Made by a program: the position numbers and the translations under genes. 64,000 nt of DNA from CAYQTO01 sp964420455 (GTDB lineage Bacteria > Sumerlaeota > Sumerlaeia > SLMS01): contig CAYQTO010000001.1 in NCBI GenBank assembly GCA_964420455.1, positions 19,654 through 83,653 on the forward strand, in the 5' to 3' direction. The notes below the pieces were generated by a model. The model saw only the letters and a list, made by a program, of their open reading frames with translations. It was not told where the DNA came from and made no database searches. Shown here piece after piece: positions 43,662 through 53,248 of this stretch. Positions within the stretch are counted from its first letter, which is position 1. The number at the start of each line of letters is the position of its first letter.

Positions 43662-44866
43662 CGTTCGTTCTTTGTGATCGAGTGGCGGTCGAATACCTCG
43701 CCGTCCACGCTGATCGCCTCGATTTCAAGCATATTTCCGCGGATCGAAAGCAGCACGAATCCGGGGGTCCGGGTGCGTCCTGCTGCCCGGCCGTCATCCT
43801 CCGGCAGGGCCTCCATGGTGCTGGGTCGGCTCCCGATGCCGGCGGTAAAGTAGGTCACCCCGTTGATGGGCCGCCGCCGCTCGTAGTAGTGGTTGTGACC
43901 GGAAAAGAACAAATCCACCGAAGGCTCGTCGCCGTAGAGAATCGGAGCCAGGATCCGGTACCTCCGCAAGTCGCCCTCGTGATAGACGTCCTCGTACCCG
44001 TAAAGGGGGTGGTGGTGGATCATGATCCGCCAGGTGGAGTCGTGGGTGGCGAGGGCCTCGCGGAGCCAGAGGAACTGACCAGGCCCGTCGACGAGATCCT
44101 GCGAGTTCGTGCGAAAGAAGGTCACCTCGCCGTCGCCAAAGGTCGTCGTCGAGTAGGAATGGCCCCCCATGTGGAACCGTTCGTAGTTGCTCATCTCGGG
44201 GATGAGCCGGGTCCACACATCGTGGTTGCCCAAGGTGTGATAGACGGGAATGCCTGCCTCGAGGACGGAAGCGAAGGGAGCCTCGAACTCCTTGGCGATG
44301 ACCTCCGAAAAGTCGCCGCGCTCGCTCAGAATATCGCCAAGAAGGAACACGCCGTCGATGGGGCGTTCCGCGTGGACGGCGGCGATGCGACCGGCGACAA
44401 GGGCAGCGCTGTCGAGCCGGTTCTCCGTGTCGCCGGTAAGGGCGAACCGCCACACCCCGTCGTCGGGGGTCGGTGCAGGACCGGCGATCCGTGCGTCCGC
44501 ATCGACAGGGAGGACAGCGTACGTCATCGCCTCGGCGACCGTGACCAGCAACCCCGCCGCCACCGCCAGCGAGGCCACCCGTGAGGGGAGGGTCGTGCTG
44601 CACCTCCGGAACCAGGCGAGGAGGCCCAGAATCCCCATCACAGCCGCGATCCCCCCGGCCGCGACCAGGGACCAGAATCCCGCGAGGCCGTAGTAGAATC
44701 CCGAGTGCCAAAGCGTCCCCGGGTCGAAGGAAAGCTGGGTCGCGGCGGTAATCAGCCCTCCACCAGCCATCAGCCACGCCAGCCCCGGCAGCCAGCCGCC
44801 TCCGGGGCGCCCAGCCACGTTGCCTTCCGTTCCCGATGTCTGCTCCAACGCCAGTGCTTCGCTCAT
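43658..44866 (-). CDS. Membrane-anchored calcineurin-like metallophosphoesterase
   Basis: A protein of about 402 residues with three hydrophobic segments in the first 120 residues (LAWLMAGGGLITAATQL, SLVAAGGIAAVMGILGLLAW, VASLAVAAGLLVTVAEAM) and a C-terminal phosphoesterase domain outside the membrane. Metal-binding motifs are present: ALTGDTEN, LLGDILSERGD, LGNHDVW, IMIHHHPLYGY and FFSGHNHYYER. The first motif lacks the usual DxH histidine. The substrate is unknown. The start at 44866 has AGGA six bases upstream; an ATG at 44872 is the alternative. It is the last gene of a four-gene run with gdhA. Confidence 0.88.
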   Translation of the reverse strand: MSEALALEQTSGTEGNVAGRPGGGWLPGLAWLMAGGGLITAATQLSFDPGTLWHSGFYYGLAGFWSLVAAGGIAAVMGILGLLAWFRRCSTTLPSRVASLAVAAGLLVTVAEAMTYAVLPVDADARIAGPAPTPDDGVWRFALTGDTENRLDSAALVAGRIAAVHAERPIDGVFLLGDILSERGDFSEVIAKEFEAPFASVLEAGIPVYHTLGNHDVWTRLIPEMSNYERFHMGGHSYSTTTFGDGEVTFFRTNSQDLVDGPGQFLWLREALATHDSTWRIMIHHHPLYGYEDVYHEGDLRRYRILAPILYGDEPSVDLFFSGHNHYYERRRPINGVTYFTAGIGSRPSTMEALPEDDGRAAGRTRTPGFVLLSIRGNMLEIEAISVDGEVFDRHSITKNER

Positions 44867-44920
44867 TCGCATTCCTTCCCTTTTGATCGCCAGAACGGGA
44901 GCGGTGGTGGCGCTGGAAAG

Positions 44921-46207
44921 TCAACCCTTGGCAAAGAAGGCCTTCGTTCCCCGGTCTGCCACCGCCGTCTCGATGCGCGAAAGGGCGTGTACATAGGCGG
45001 CGGTCCGGAGAGGAATCGCTTTCTCTTCGCCGACCGCCACGATGCGGTTTGTCTCCGTCACCATGCGATCGCGGAGCCGTCGCTGGACCTCCTCCAGTTC
45101 CCAGTAAAGGCCCATGCGGTTCTGGACCCATTCGAAGTAACTGACGGTGACGCCTCCGGCGTTTGCGAGAATATCGGGGACGACCCGCGTGCCCCTGCCC
45201 CAGAGGATTTCGTCGGCCTCGGGCGTCGTTGGGCCGTTCGCCAGCTCGACGATGAGGGGTGCCTTGATGTCCTTCGCGTTCCTGCCGGTGATCTGGTTCT
45301 CGAGAGCCGCCGGGATCAGCAGGTCCACGTCGAGCTCCAGCAACTCCTCGTTCGTCAGCCGTTCGTGGTCCGTCTGGTGGCAGACGGATCCCTCGCAGTA
45401 GACGGCGGCGAGTTCGCGGCTGGACTCCTTGACCTGGCGGACGCTGGGGATGTGGAGCCCGTCGCCGGAGAAGATGGCGCCGCGGGAGTCGCTGACCGCC
45501 ACGACCTTGTAGCCCGCGTCGAAGAGCAACTGGGCGACGATCGATCCCGCATTGCCGAACCCCTGGACGGCGACGCGGATATCCCCCGGCCGGCGGCCGT
45601 CCCTCTCGCGAAGGGTCTCGATCACATGGAACCCGCCGGTCGCCGTCGCGGTGTCGCGGCCGAGGCTGCCGCCCATGCTCAACGGCTTGCCGGTGATCAC
45701 CGCCGGCGTAATCTGGCGCCGGATCTTGTTGTACTCGTCGACCATCCATCCCATGATCATCTGGTTTGTATAGACGTCGGGAGCGGGGATGTCGGTGTCG
45801 GGGCCGATGAAGTCGGCGATGGCGGAGATATAGGACCGGCTGAGGCGCTCGAGCTCCGCGCGGGACAGCTCCTTGGGGTTCACGGCCACGCCGCCTTTGC
45901 CCCCGCCGTAGGGCAGGTCCAGCGCCGCGCACTTGAAGGTCATCCAGAACGCGAGGGACTGGACCTCGTCGCTCGAGACGCCGGGATGAAATCGGATCCC
46001 TCCCTTGGCCGGGCCACGCGTTTCATCATAACGTACCCGGTACCCGGCGAACACCCGGAGGTCCCCGTTGTCCATGCGCACGGGCACGGACACCTTCAGC
46101 GATGCCTTGGGAAACTTGAGGCGCTCCGCCGTGTCTGGCGAGATCTTGATGTGCGCGAGCGCGGCGTCGAGGCGGCTTGACGCGTCCTTGAAAAGCGAAT
46201 CGTCCAT
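44921..46207 (-). CDS. gdhA: Glutamate dehydrogenase
   Basis: A 428-residue hexameric-type glutamate dehydrogenase that interconverts glutamate and 2-oxoglutarate plus ammonia. The substrate-binding core has GPAKGGIRFHPGVS and the catalytic lysine in DLPYGGGKGGVAVNP. The nucleotide fold has RVAVQGFGNAGSIVAQLL, and the residue after the second strand (AVSDSRG) is Asp, which suggests NAD preference. The ATG at 46207 has AAGGAG upstream. It follows an SDR gene by 29 bp and a Crp/Fnr-type regulator gene beyond that, so it is probably co-transcribed with them. Confidence 0.96.
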   Translation of the reverse strand: MDDSLFKDASSRLDAALAHIKISPDTAERLKFPKASLKVSVPVRMDNGDLRVFAGYRVRYDETRGPAKGGIRFHPGVSSDEVQSLAFWMTFKCAALDLPYGGGKGGVAVNPKELSRAELERLSRSYISAIADFIGPDTDIPAPDVYTNQMIMGWMVDEYNKIRRQITPAVITGKPLSMGGSLGRDTATATGGFHVIETLRERDGRRPGDIRVAVQGFGNAGSIVAQLLFDAGYKVVAVSDSRGAIFSGDGLHIPSVRQVKESSRELAAVYCEGSVCHQTDHERLTNEELLELDVDLLIPAALENQITGRNAKDIKAPLIVELANGPTTPEADEILWGRGTRVVPDILANAGGVTVSYFEWVQNRMGLYWELEEVQRRLRDRMVTETNRIVAVGEEKAIPLRTAAYVHALSRIETAVADRGTKAFFAKG

Positions 46208-46236
46208 GGTGGGCTCCTTGGTGTTTGGTTGGCCGG

Positions 46237-46986
46237 TCAGGTCTTGAAGCGCATGCCGCCATCCACCGGGAGCAGAACCCCGGTGAGATAATCGTGCTCG
46301 CAGAGAAACCGCACGGCACGGGCAATGTCCTCTCCACAACCCTCGCGACCAAGCAGCGTGGCGTTGCGGTCCTCTTCCTTCTTCCACTCGGGATAATCGT
46401 CGGGAAAGATCATCGGCCCCGGGCCTATCGCGTTGGCGCGCACCTCCGGTCCGAGGGCCTTCGCCAGTCCGTAGGTCATCGTCACGATGCCCGCCTTGGC
46501 GATGCAGTAGGGGAGATGGGCGGGCGAAGGGCGGTCGGTGTTGACGTCCGCGAGGGAGACGATCACCCCCCAGCCGGCCTTCTTCATCGCCGGGCCAAGG
46601 TATCGCGCCCAAAAGAACGGACCCTTCAGGTTGGCGTTCATCGCCAGATCGTAGTCCGCCTCTGTCGTTTCGTCGAGAACCGCCTCGGGCCAGATGGCGG
46701 CGTTGTTCACGAGGATGTCGATCCCCCCCATCGTCTCCAACGCTTCATCACACGCCCGTCGGATTGCCGGCACGTCGCTTTGGTCCGCCCGGACCAACAA
46801 GCTCTGCCGGCCCATGGCCCGAATCTGTTCAACGACTTCCCTCCCTTCGTCGACGGAGTGGTTCACGTGCACGACGACGTCCGCCCCCGCAGCCGCCAAT
46901 TCCAGTGCGGTCGCCTTGCCGATTCTTTTTCCCGCCCCTGTGACGAGGGCCCGTCTGCCCTCCAGAACCCGGTGTTCCCCGGCCAT
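46237..46986 (-). CDS. Short-chain dehydrogenase/reductase, pteridine-reductase-like
   Basis: A 249-residue classical SDR. The cofactor motif is TGAGKRIGKATALELAAAGA. The RIG in place of GIG, with GADVVVHVNHS after it, is the pattern of pteridine reductases and FolM, which prefer NADPH. The catalytic residues Ser144, Tyr160 and Lys164 (YCIAK) are in place, as is NNAA. The substrate is unproven; FabG-like activity is possible. AAGGGAG lies seven bases before the ATG. It sits between the regulator (12 bp) and gdhA (29 bp). Confidence 0.9.
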   Translation of the reverse strand: MAGEHRVLEGRRALVTGAGKRIGKATALELAAAGADVVVHVNHSVDEGREVVEQIRAMGRQSLLVRADQSDVPAIRRACDEALETMGGIDILVNNAAIWPEAVLDETTEADYDLAMNANLKGPFFWARYLGPAMKKAGWGVIVSLADVNTDRPSPAHLPYCIAKAGIVTMTYGLAKALGPEVRANAIGPGPMIFPDDYPEWKKEEDRNATLLGREGCGEDIARAVRFLCEHDYLTGVLLPVDGGMRFKT

Positions 46987-46998
46987 GCCCGATCTCCC

Positions 46999-47646
46999 TT
47001 ACGCGTAGCTGGCGGCCATTCCTGCGGGAGCCGGGCTGCGGAGCACAACCGCCGTCTTGTCCGGGGCGAGCACTCCCTTTTCCCGCAACTGCCGAAGGAC
47101 ATAGGTCACCATTTCCCGCGAGGAGCCCACATAGCTGGCGAGATCCTGATGACTCAGGGGGAGATCGATGACCCACCCGTCGTCCGCCTGCCTGCGGCCG
47201 GCCACTTCCGCCAACAGGCCAAGAATGCCGAGGATCCGTTCCTCAACCGGCTGGATAAGCACCTCCAGCAGGCGGACGCACAACCGGTCATGAAACCGCA
47301 GGGCGGCCCCGGCCAACTCGAGCGCGTCCTCCGGTGACTGGTTCGCCAGTGCCTTCAGGTCGTTTTCCGTTAGGGCCACCAACAGGGACGGGACCAGTGC
47401 AACGGCAGCCGGGCCGTCCTCCTCCAGGTGGACAAGTTCGCCCGGCCGGGCAAGCAACAGGGTCCCGGGCTTTTCACTTCGCCCGGCAGCCAGCACCTGC
47501 ATCACGCCTTCCAGAACGATCCAATACCCGCCTTTCGTTCCATCTCCGCGGCGGACCTGACGCCTCGATCCGAAACGTCGTTCGATCCCGAGCGTCCTCG
47601 CCCGGGCGAGGCATTGGGGGCTTAGCCCCGGGTGGTGTTCAGTCAT
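46999..47646 (-). CDS. Crp/Fnr-family transcriptional regulator upstream of gdhA
   Basis: A 215-residue regulator. The effector domain is shorter than usual (GYWIVLEGVMQVLAAG to PSLLVALTEND) and lacks cAMP-binding or Fe-S cluster residues. The C-terminal helix-turn-helix is clear (SHQDLASYVGSSREMVTYVL). The recognition-helix pattern SREMV is the same as in the regulator upstream of gltB (40439-41185). The two may thus bind similar sites. It leads the run regulator-SDR-gdhA-phosphoesterase and diverges from ftsK. About 277 bp with no other gene lies between the two starts. Confidence 0.87.
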   Translation of the reverse strand: MTEHHPGLSPQCLARARTLGIERRFGSRRQVRRGDGTKGGYWIVLEGVMQVLAAGRSEKPGTLLLARPGELVHLEEDGPAAVALVPSLLVALTENDLKALANQSPEDALELAGAALRFHDRLCVRLLEVLIQPVEERILGILGLLAEVAGRRQADDGWVIDLPLSHQDLASYVGSSREMVTYVLRQLREKGVLAPDKTAVVLRSPAPAGMAASYA

Positions 47647-47923
47647 TGTCGATCAGGGCTCCGTTCGACCGGAAGTGATGGCCCCCAGAGGGCAAGGCCG
47701 GGGCCAGCTGGCGGGCGCTCGGGAAGTCCCCAATCTTCAACGGTCGACCCGATAAGGCGATGGCGGTTCGCAACTCTTCCGCGATGGGCACTTTGGCACT
47801 GGCACATTCCGGCGCGACCATCCGGCACACCGGCCTTCCCCGCCAAGAATCAACTTGATGTTGTTCCTCCCCCTACGGGCTCCTCGGTCGATTCATGCCA
47901 TGTGCGAGGAGTCCGCCACGCGG

Positions 47924-50821
47924 ATGAAGGACTATCTGGTTTTCGGAGACGACGAGGATCGCGACCTCCCCGCGCGCGAAGGCGAACGGTCCGTTTGGTG
48001 GGAAGTCAGCGGCACGGTCGTCGGCTTGTCGGCGATCTTTGTAACCGTCGGGCTGGTCGCCAACGACCGCAGTGGCTCCCTGGTAGGGCCTGTGGGTGCG
48101 GGCACCACCGCCGCTCTCCAGTTCCTTCTTGGCAGCTTTGTAAGCTTCCTCATCCCCGCGGCCCTTCTCGTTCTTTCCATCCAGCTGTTCCGCGGCCGGG
48201 TCACGCGATTCGCCCCCGCCCGCTTTCTCGGGCTGGTGCTGCTCCTTCTTGCAATTACCGGCCTGCTCGCGCTTCCCGATGCGGACAACCCGGACTACCG
48301 CCGGGAGACCATGGAGCGCGCCGGAGCCGTGGGCACCTTTATGGTCGAGTGGGACGGCCTCCGGCTTGTCGGCGCCTTCGGGACCGTAGGCGCCACCATG
48401 ATTCTTTCCGCCATCGGCCTGTTCGGGCTCGCGCTGACCGCACACCTTCGCCTCAGCGAACTTCTCATTGCCGCACTCTCCCGCCGCTGGCTTCCCGAAC
48501 GATCGGTCGCAACCGGCGTCGACGTCACCCTCGCCGATGCCGACACCGACGTGGGAATCGACCCGGAAATCGGAGAGGAAGTGGAGCCCGATGCGCCGAC
48601 CGATCCCGCCATGGACATCCAGGACGAGCCCGACGCCCCGGCGGACAGGGAGGACGCCACGCCATCGCGCCCTTTTTTCCGACGGCTTTTCCGGGGATCC
48701 CGCCCCGAGTCCGTCCTCGCCGCCCCCGACCCGGAGGAGGAGGAGGAACTCGCTGACGAAGAGTTCTTCGACGAGGATGCCGCCGCTGCCGCCCGCGCTC
48801 TCGAAGAAGCCCGTATAGACGAGGAATACGAACTCGCCCTCCGTCAATCCTCCGATGGCGAGGACGAAGACATCCTTTTCACCGACCATTCCCAGTCCCT
48901 CGATCTCATCGAGGGCAACCCGGTGAATGAGGCGAAGGTTGGAGAAGGCCTCGCCAAACTGTTCCCCACCCGGTGGGAAAATGACGAGGGCGGGGTGGTT
49001 CGACGGGAGCAAAAGGAAGGGGAGGACGACAGTGACCCCCTCTTTGCGGAGGGGCTGGACACCCGCCCCGCCGGCGCCATGGCCGCCCTCGAGGCCGCGT
49101 CCGTCAGTGCCATGGAGGACGACGAGCGCGTCGCAACACGCAACCGCCAGCTCGCGGAATACCGCCTCCCCGATGTGCAGCTCCTCGACAGCCCCCCCGT
49201 CGTGGATGCCCGCATGCCTCGCGAGGAGATGCTTGAAATCTCGCAAACCCTCGAGAAGACCTTCGCCGATTTCGGTATCCAGCTGAAAGTCATCGAGGTG
49301 AAGCAGGGTCCCGTTGTGACGCGGTTCGAACTGCGCCCTGCGCCCGGCGTCAAGGTCTCGCGCATCGTCTCCCTCGAGCACGACATCGCCCTCGCGATGA
49401 AGGCCGTGAGCGTCCGCATCGTGGCGCCGATTCCCGGCAAGGCCGCCGTCGGCGTCGAGGTGCCCAATCGCAAGCGGGCCGGCGTCTATCTCAAGGAACT
49501 GGTCAGCGCGGGCGAGTTCTGGGACCATCCGAGCCCCCTCGGTTTCGCCCTCGGGAAAACCATCGAGGGCCTTCCCTACTTTGCCGACCTCAAGAAAATG
49601 CCCCACCTCCTTATCGCGGGGGCCACCGGTGCCGGCAAGTCCGTCTGCCTCAACACCATCATCTGCAGCTTTCTCTATCGCATGCGGCCGGACCGGCTGC
49701 GGTTGCTGCTTGTCGATCCGAAACGCGTCGAGATGTCGATCTACGAAGGCATCCCGCACCTGATCTCGCCGGTGGTCTGCGAGCCCAAGGCGGCGGCCGC
49801 CGCCCTTCACTGGGCGGTCGAGCAAATGGAAGAACGCTACAAGACCCTCGTCGAGTTCCGTGTCCGCAACATCGACGGCTACAACGAGATTGCCCTCGAT
49901 CCCGAGCGCGCCGCCCGCCACGGCAGCCGCAACCCCGAAGTCATGCCCCACATGGTCATCGTTGTCGACGAGCTGGCGGACCTGATGGTGGTCGCCAAGA
50001 ACGAGGTCGAGGAATCAATCCAGCGTCTGGCGCAGATGGCCCGTGCAGTCGGCATCCACCTCATCCTGGCGACTCAGCGCCCCTCCGTGAATGTCATCAC
50101 GGGGATCATCAAGGCGAACTTTCCGACGCGCATCGCTTTTCAGGTCCGCCAGAAGGTCGACTCGCGGACCATTCTCGACGCAGGCGGAGCAGAGGCATTG
50201 CTTGGCCGTGGCGACATGCTGTATGCTCCCGCGGGTGCAGCGAAGCCTCAGCGCATCCAAGGCGCCTTTGTCTCCGACGGCGAGGTCGAACGACTCGTCG
50301 GACACTGCAAATCACAGGCGGAGCCCATGTACGACGTGGAGGAGTTCGAGCCTCTCCTCAGTGAGAAGGAACAACGCGAGCTCGCACGCCTCATGGGGGC
50401 GAACGTCGAAAGCATGGACGATCTCGACGAGCAGGACCGGGTCGCCCGGGGAACAAACCGCACAATGGGACGCGTGAGCGCGGGGATGTTTGTGCCCCAC
50501 GACGGAGGCAGCGCCCAGGCCGGGGATGAGGAAATTGACGAGGCGCTCGTGCGGGCCGCCGCCCGCGTCATCCTCGAGGGACGCAAAGGCTCTACCTCCC
50601 TTGTCCAGCGCCGCCTCAAGGTTGGCTTCGCCCGCGCCGGCCGCCTCATGGACATGCTCGAGGAAATGGGCATCGTGGGCCCCTACAAGGGGAGCAAGCC
50701 CCGGGAGATCCTCGTCGATCCGGACGCCGCAATGGCCCAGCTCGACGCCCTCGAGGAGCAGATCAAGCGCTCGGGCTCCAGTGCTCGCGCTGCTGCCGAA
50801 CTCGACGGCGAGGCCGGCTGA
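47924..50821 (+). CDS. ftsK: DNA translocase FtsK/SpoIIIE
   Basis: A protein of about 965 residues that pumps chromosomal DNA at the division septum. The N-terminal quarter has four membrane helices (VVGLSAIFVTVGLVA, FLLGSFVSFLIPAALLVL, FLGLVLLLLAITGLLAL, TMILSAIGLFGLALTA). A long acidic linker follows (EEEEELADEEFFDED and similar). The motor has Walker A GATGAGKS (566-573) and Walker B MVIVVDELADLMVV. A C-terminal gamma winged helix (GSTSLVQRRLKVGFARAGRL) reads KOPS-like DNA motifs in other species. The start is uncertain among 47858, 47900 and 47924; the last has AGGAG upstream. The gene diverges from the Crp/Fnr-type gene. Confidence 0.95.
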   Translation: MKDYLVFGDDEDRDLPAREGERSVWWEVSGTVVGLSAIFVTVGLVANDRSGSLVGPVGAGTTAALQFLLGSFVSFLIPAALLVLSIQLFRGRVTRFAPARFLGLVLLLLAITGLLALPDADNPDYRRETMERAGAVGTFMVEWDGLRLVGAFGTVGATMILSAIGLFGLALTAHLRLSELLIAALSRRWLPERSVATGVDVTLADADTDVGIDPEIGEEVEPDAPTDPAMDIQDEPDAPADREDATPSRPFFRRLFRGSRPESVLAAPDPEEEEELADEEFFDEDAAAAARALEEARIDEEYELALRQSSDGEDEDILFTDHSQSLDLIEGNPVNEAKVGEGLAKLFPTRWENDEGGVVRREQKEGEDDSDPLFAEGLDTRPAGAMAALEAASVSAMEDDERVATRNRQLAEYRLPDVQLLDSPPVVDARMPREEMLEISQTLEKTFADFGIQLKVIEVKQGPVVTRFELRPAPGVKVSRIVSLEHDIALAMKAVSVRIVAPIPGKAAVGVEVPNRKRAGVYLKELVSAGEFWDHPSPLGFALGKTIEGLPYFADLKKMPHLLIAGATGAGKSVCLNTIICSFLYRMRPDRLRLLLVDPKRVEMSIYEGIPHLISPVVCEPKAAAAALHWAVEQMEERYKTLVEFRVRNIDGYNEIALDPERAARHGSRNPEVMPHMVIVVDELADLMVVAKNEVEESIQRLAQMARAVGIHLILATQRPSVNVITGIIKANFPTRIAFQVRQKVDSRTILDAGGAEALLGRGDMLYAPAGAAKPQRIQGAFVSDGEVERLVGHCKSQAEPMYDVEEFEPLLSEKEQRELARLMGANVESMDDLDEQDRVARGTNRTMGRVSAGMFVPHDGGSAQAGDEEIDEALVRAAARVILEGRKGSTSLVQRRLKVGFARAGRLMDMLEEMGIVGPYKGSKPREILVDPDAAMAQLDALEEQIKRSGSSARAAAELDGEAG

Positions 50822-50938
50822 CCCCCCCATCCCAACTCCCTGTTTTCCGGTTGCGGACAACCCGCCCCCCCGTTGGGGTGACGCTTCCCGCGGCGGGGAC
50901 CGATTCCCCGCGCCCAATTCAACCAAACGGCACCCTCC

Positions 50939-51694
50939 ATGGTCTCGAAGTTCCTCGTTCCCCAGGTTTTCCTCGGTCTTTTCCTCCGCAAGCTCGAGAT
51001 TGAAGGCTTCGACAAGTTGGTCGAGTCCCTCCCCTGGCGCCTTCCCGAGCTCGACGGTCAGCCCCAGATCGCCCGCGATGTTCCCAAGAACGCACCCCCC
51101 GACGGCATCCGCGCCCGCTTCCCCTCCGCCGACGGCCGCCAGATCCTCGAGATCGCCCCCGCGAAGATCCAGTTCCGCATGCTCCCCGGCGACCTCGGCG
51201 AGGCCCAGGGCCCCCAGCAGCAGCGCGCCCTCAAGCCCCTCCCCATCGCCGAGTCCTTCGCCAAGTTCATCCCCATGGCCCTCAAGGTCCACTCTGTCTT
51301 CAGCGAGCACTACGGCGCCACTGCCGTCCGAATCGGTCTCCTCACGGAACTCTTCGCCCACCTGGGCGCCTCATCCAACCAGCAGATGCAGAACACCCTC
51401 CTCGCCGCCAAGAACCACTTTGGCGAGCGCCTGCAGGAACTGCACATCTCCGGCCTCTCGCGTCCCGCCCTCGGCGACCGCACGGTCAACCGCTGGGTCC
51501 GCGTCAAGCCCCTGCGCTCCAACGACCAGAGCCGCTCCGACGTTGCCATGGGCGTCGAGATCGACATCAACACCCTTCCCGATGACCAGTACGACCTGAC
51601 CGCCGAGCACGTCGAAACCTTCCTCAACAGCGTCCAGAAGCACCTTGAGGAGGACGTGCCCCTCCTCCAGGACGAGTCGCTGTTCAAAACGTGA
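50939..51694 (+). CDS. Unknown cytosolic protein with highly biased codon use
   Basis: A 251-residue protein with no signal peptide or membrane helix. The order of segments (ILEIAPAKIQFRML, an aromatic/hydrophobic middle, VAMGVEIDINTLPDDQYDLT, then a C-terminal helix ending LLQDESLF) recalls the general plan of the sporadic TIGR04255-type proteins. I cannot confirm that by eye. Codon choice is extreme: nearly all Leu are CTC, and Lys, Gln, Glu, Ile and Phe use AAG, CAG, GAG, ATC and TTC. This suggests strong expression. The ATG at 50939 is preceded by a C-rich stretch without a clear ribosome site. Its stop overlaps a GTG that may start argH. Confidence 0.65.
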   Translation: MVSKFLVPQVFLGLFLRKLEIEGFDKLVESLPWRLPELDGQPQIARDVPKNAPPDGIRARFPSADGRQILEIAPAKIQFRMLPGDLGEAQGPQQQRALKPLPIAESFAKFIPMALKVHSVFSEHYGATAVRIGLLTELFAHLGASSNQQMQNTLLAAKNHFGERLQELHISGLSRPALGDRTVNRWVRVKPLRSNDQSRSDVAMGVEIDINTLPDDQYDLTAEHVETFLNSVQKHLEEDVPLLQDESLFKT

Positions 51695-51711
51695 CCGGGC
51701 GCCACCGCGCC

Positions 51712-53235
51712 ATGAGCACCCCTCCGCCGGAATCCTCCCCCCGGCCCGTCTGGTCCAAGCGGGTCGGGGACGCCTCCCTCAACGAACAGAACATCCTCTT
51801 TTGCGCCGGGCGCGATGTTGTCGGAACTCCCCCTGCGGAGGAGCGCCTCGCCCAGGCCGACCTCGCCACCAACGCCGCCCATCTCCTCATGCTGGTCGAG
51901 CAGGGTCTCGTCACGACGGAGGACGGTTCCGCCGCCGCAACGGCGCTGCTCGAACTGCGGCGTCGCGAACAGGCCGGGCAATCGCTCCTCGATCCCGCCT
52001 GCGAGGATATACACATCTCCATCGAGACGGCGGTGACCCGCGCGGCGGGGGAGGGCGCGGGCGGGCGCCTTCACACCGCACGGTCGCGAAACGATCAGGT
52101 TGCCACCGACATGCGCCTGTGGCTCCGGGCGGAAACGGCCGACGCCGTCGCCGAACTCGCCGCCCTCGCCGAGGCCATCGCCGGACATGCCCGTACCCAC
52201 CTTGACGTGCCGTGCCCCGGCCTCACCCACGGCCAGCCCGCCATGGTTACCAGTTGGGGGCACTGGACCATGAGCTACCTGCCCCGGCTCCTGCGCGATG
52301 CCCGCCTCTACAACGCCCTCCTCCGGGAACTCGTCACCTGCCCCCTCGGTGCCGCCGCCAGCTTTGGCACCTCCTGGCCCATCGATCGCGCCCGCGCCGC
52401 CGAACTCCTCGGCTTTCGCCATCCCACGCCATCCGGCGCGGACGGCATCTGGTGTCGTGGGGAACTTGAGCTTCGATTCGCCGAAGCCGCCGCCCAGCAG
52501 CTCGGCCACCTCGCCGGCATCGCCCAGGACCTCATCCTCCTCAGTACGCCCCCCCGCGATTGGATTCGCCTCGCCGACGAACATGTGACCGGCAGCAGCA
52601 TCATGCCGCAGAAGCGGAACCCGGACTTTGCCGAGGTGACCCGCGCCCGCGCCGCCCACGCACGCGGCATCGTCCAGTCCCTCGCCGGAATCACCACGGC
52701 GCTCCCGTCGGGTTACAACCGCGACACCCAGTGGACCAAGTATCTCCTGTTCGAGGCGGCGGACAACCTTGCGGGAGCCGCCGCTGTCTATACATCTGTC
52801 TTTGGCCGCATCCGGGTAAACGGCCCCGCCATGAGGGCTGCCTGCGCCGTCGGATTCCTCAATGCCACGGACGTTGCCGACTATCTCGCCAGGACGCGCG
52901 GCCTCCCGTTCCGCAGCGCGTATAGACACTTGGGCGCGGCGGTCCAGGCCTGCGAGGGCCACGGTGCGCTGACCCGCGAGGCGTTGAACGCGGCCCTCGA
53001 CCGGGACGGAATCCCGCCCCTTACCGCGGCCGAATGGGAGCCCCTCAACGATCCCACCGGGCTCCTGTCGCTCCGCGACCAGCCCGGAAACCCCCATCCC
53101 GAACGCACCCGGCACGCCATCGACCTGCTCCTCGGCGAAATCCGCGAGGAGGCCGCGGCGGCCTCCGCCGAGGAGAAAAAATGGCGTGCCGCCGAGGATC
53201 GGCTCTGGCACCTTCTCGCGAAACTCGCCGGCTAG
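51712..53235 (+). CDS. argH: Argininosuccinate lyase
   Basis: A 507-residue enzyme of the fumarase/aspartase superfamily that splits argininosuccinate into arginine and fumarate. The family signature GSSIMPQKRNPDFAEV starts near residue 294 and contains the catalytic serine. The other conserved regions, GRLHTARSRNDQVATDMRLW and GLTHGQPAMVTSWGHW, are present. It is longer than the usual 460 residues because of C-terminal extensions. The ATG at 51712 is used; a GTG at 51691 overlapping the upstream stop would add seven residues. No argG is adjacent. Confidence 0.94.
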   Translation: MSTPPPESSPRPVWSKRVGDASLNEQNILFCAGRDVVGTPPAEERLAQADLATNAAHLLMLVEQGLVTTEDGSAAATALLELRRREQAGQSLLDPACEDIHISIETAVTRAAGEGAGGRLHTARSRNDQVATDMRLWLRAETADAVAELAALAEAIAGHARTHLDVPCPGLTHGQPAMVTSWGHWTMSYLPRLLRDARLYNALLRELVTCPLGAAASFGTSWPIDRARAAELLGFRHPTPSGADGIWCRGELELRFAEAAAQQLGHLAGIAQDLILLSTPPRDWIRLADEHVTGSSIMPQKRNPDFAEVTRARAAHARGIVQSLAGITTALPSGYNRDTQWTKYLLFEAADNLAGAAAVYTSVFGRIRVNGPAMRAACAVGFLNATDVADYLARTRGLPFRSAYRHLGAAVQACEGHGALTREALNAALDRDGIPPLTAAEWEPLNDPTGLLSLRDQPGNPHPERTRHAIDLLLGEIREEAAAASAEEKKWRAAEDRLWHLLAKLAG

Positions 53236-53248
53236 GAGGCGCAAGGAG

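Noticed and set aside
47790..47812. Sigma-54 promoter (TGGCACTGGCACATTCC)
   Set aside because: It has the TGGCAC half but no TTGC(A/T) at the right distance.
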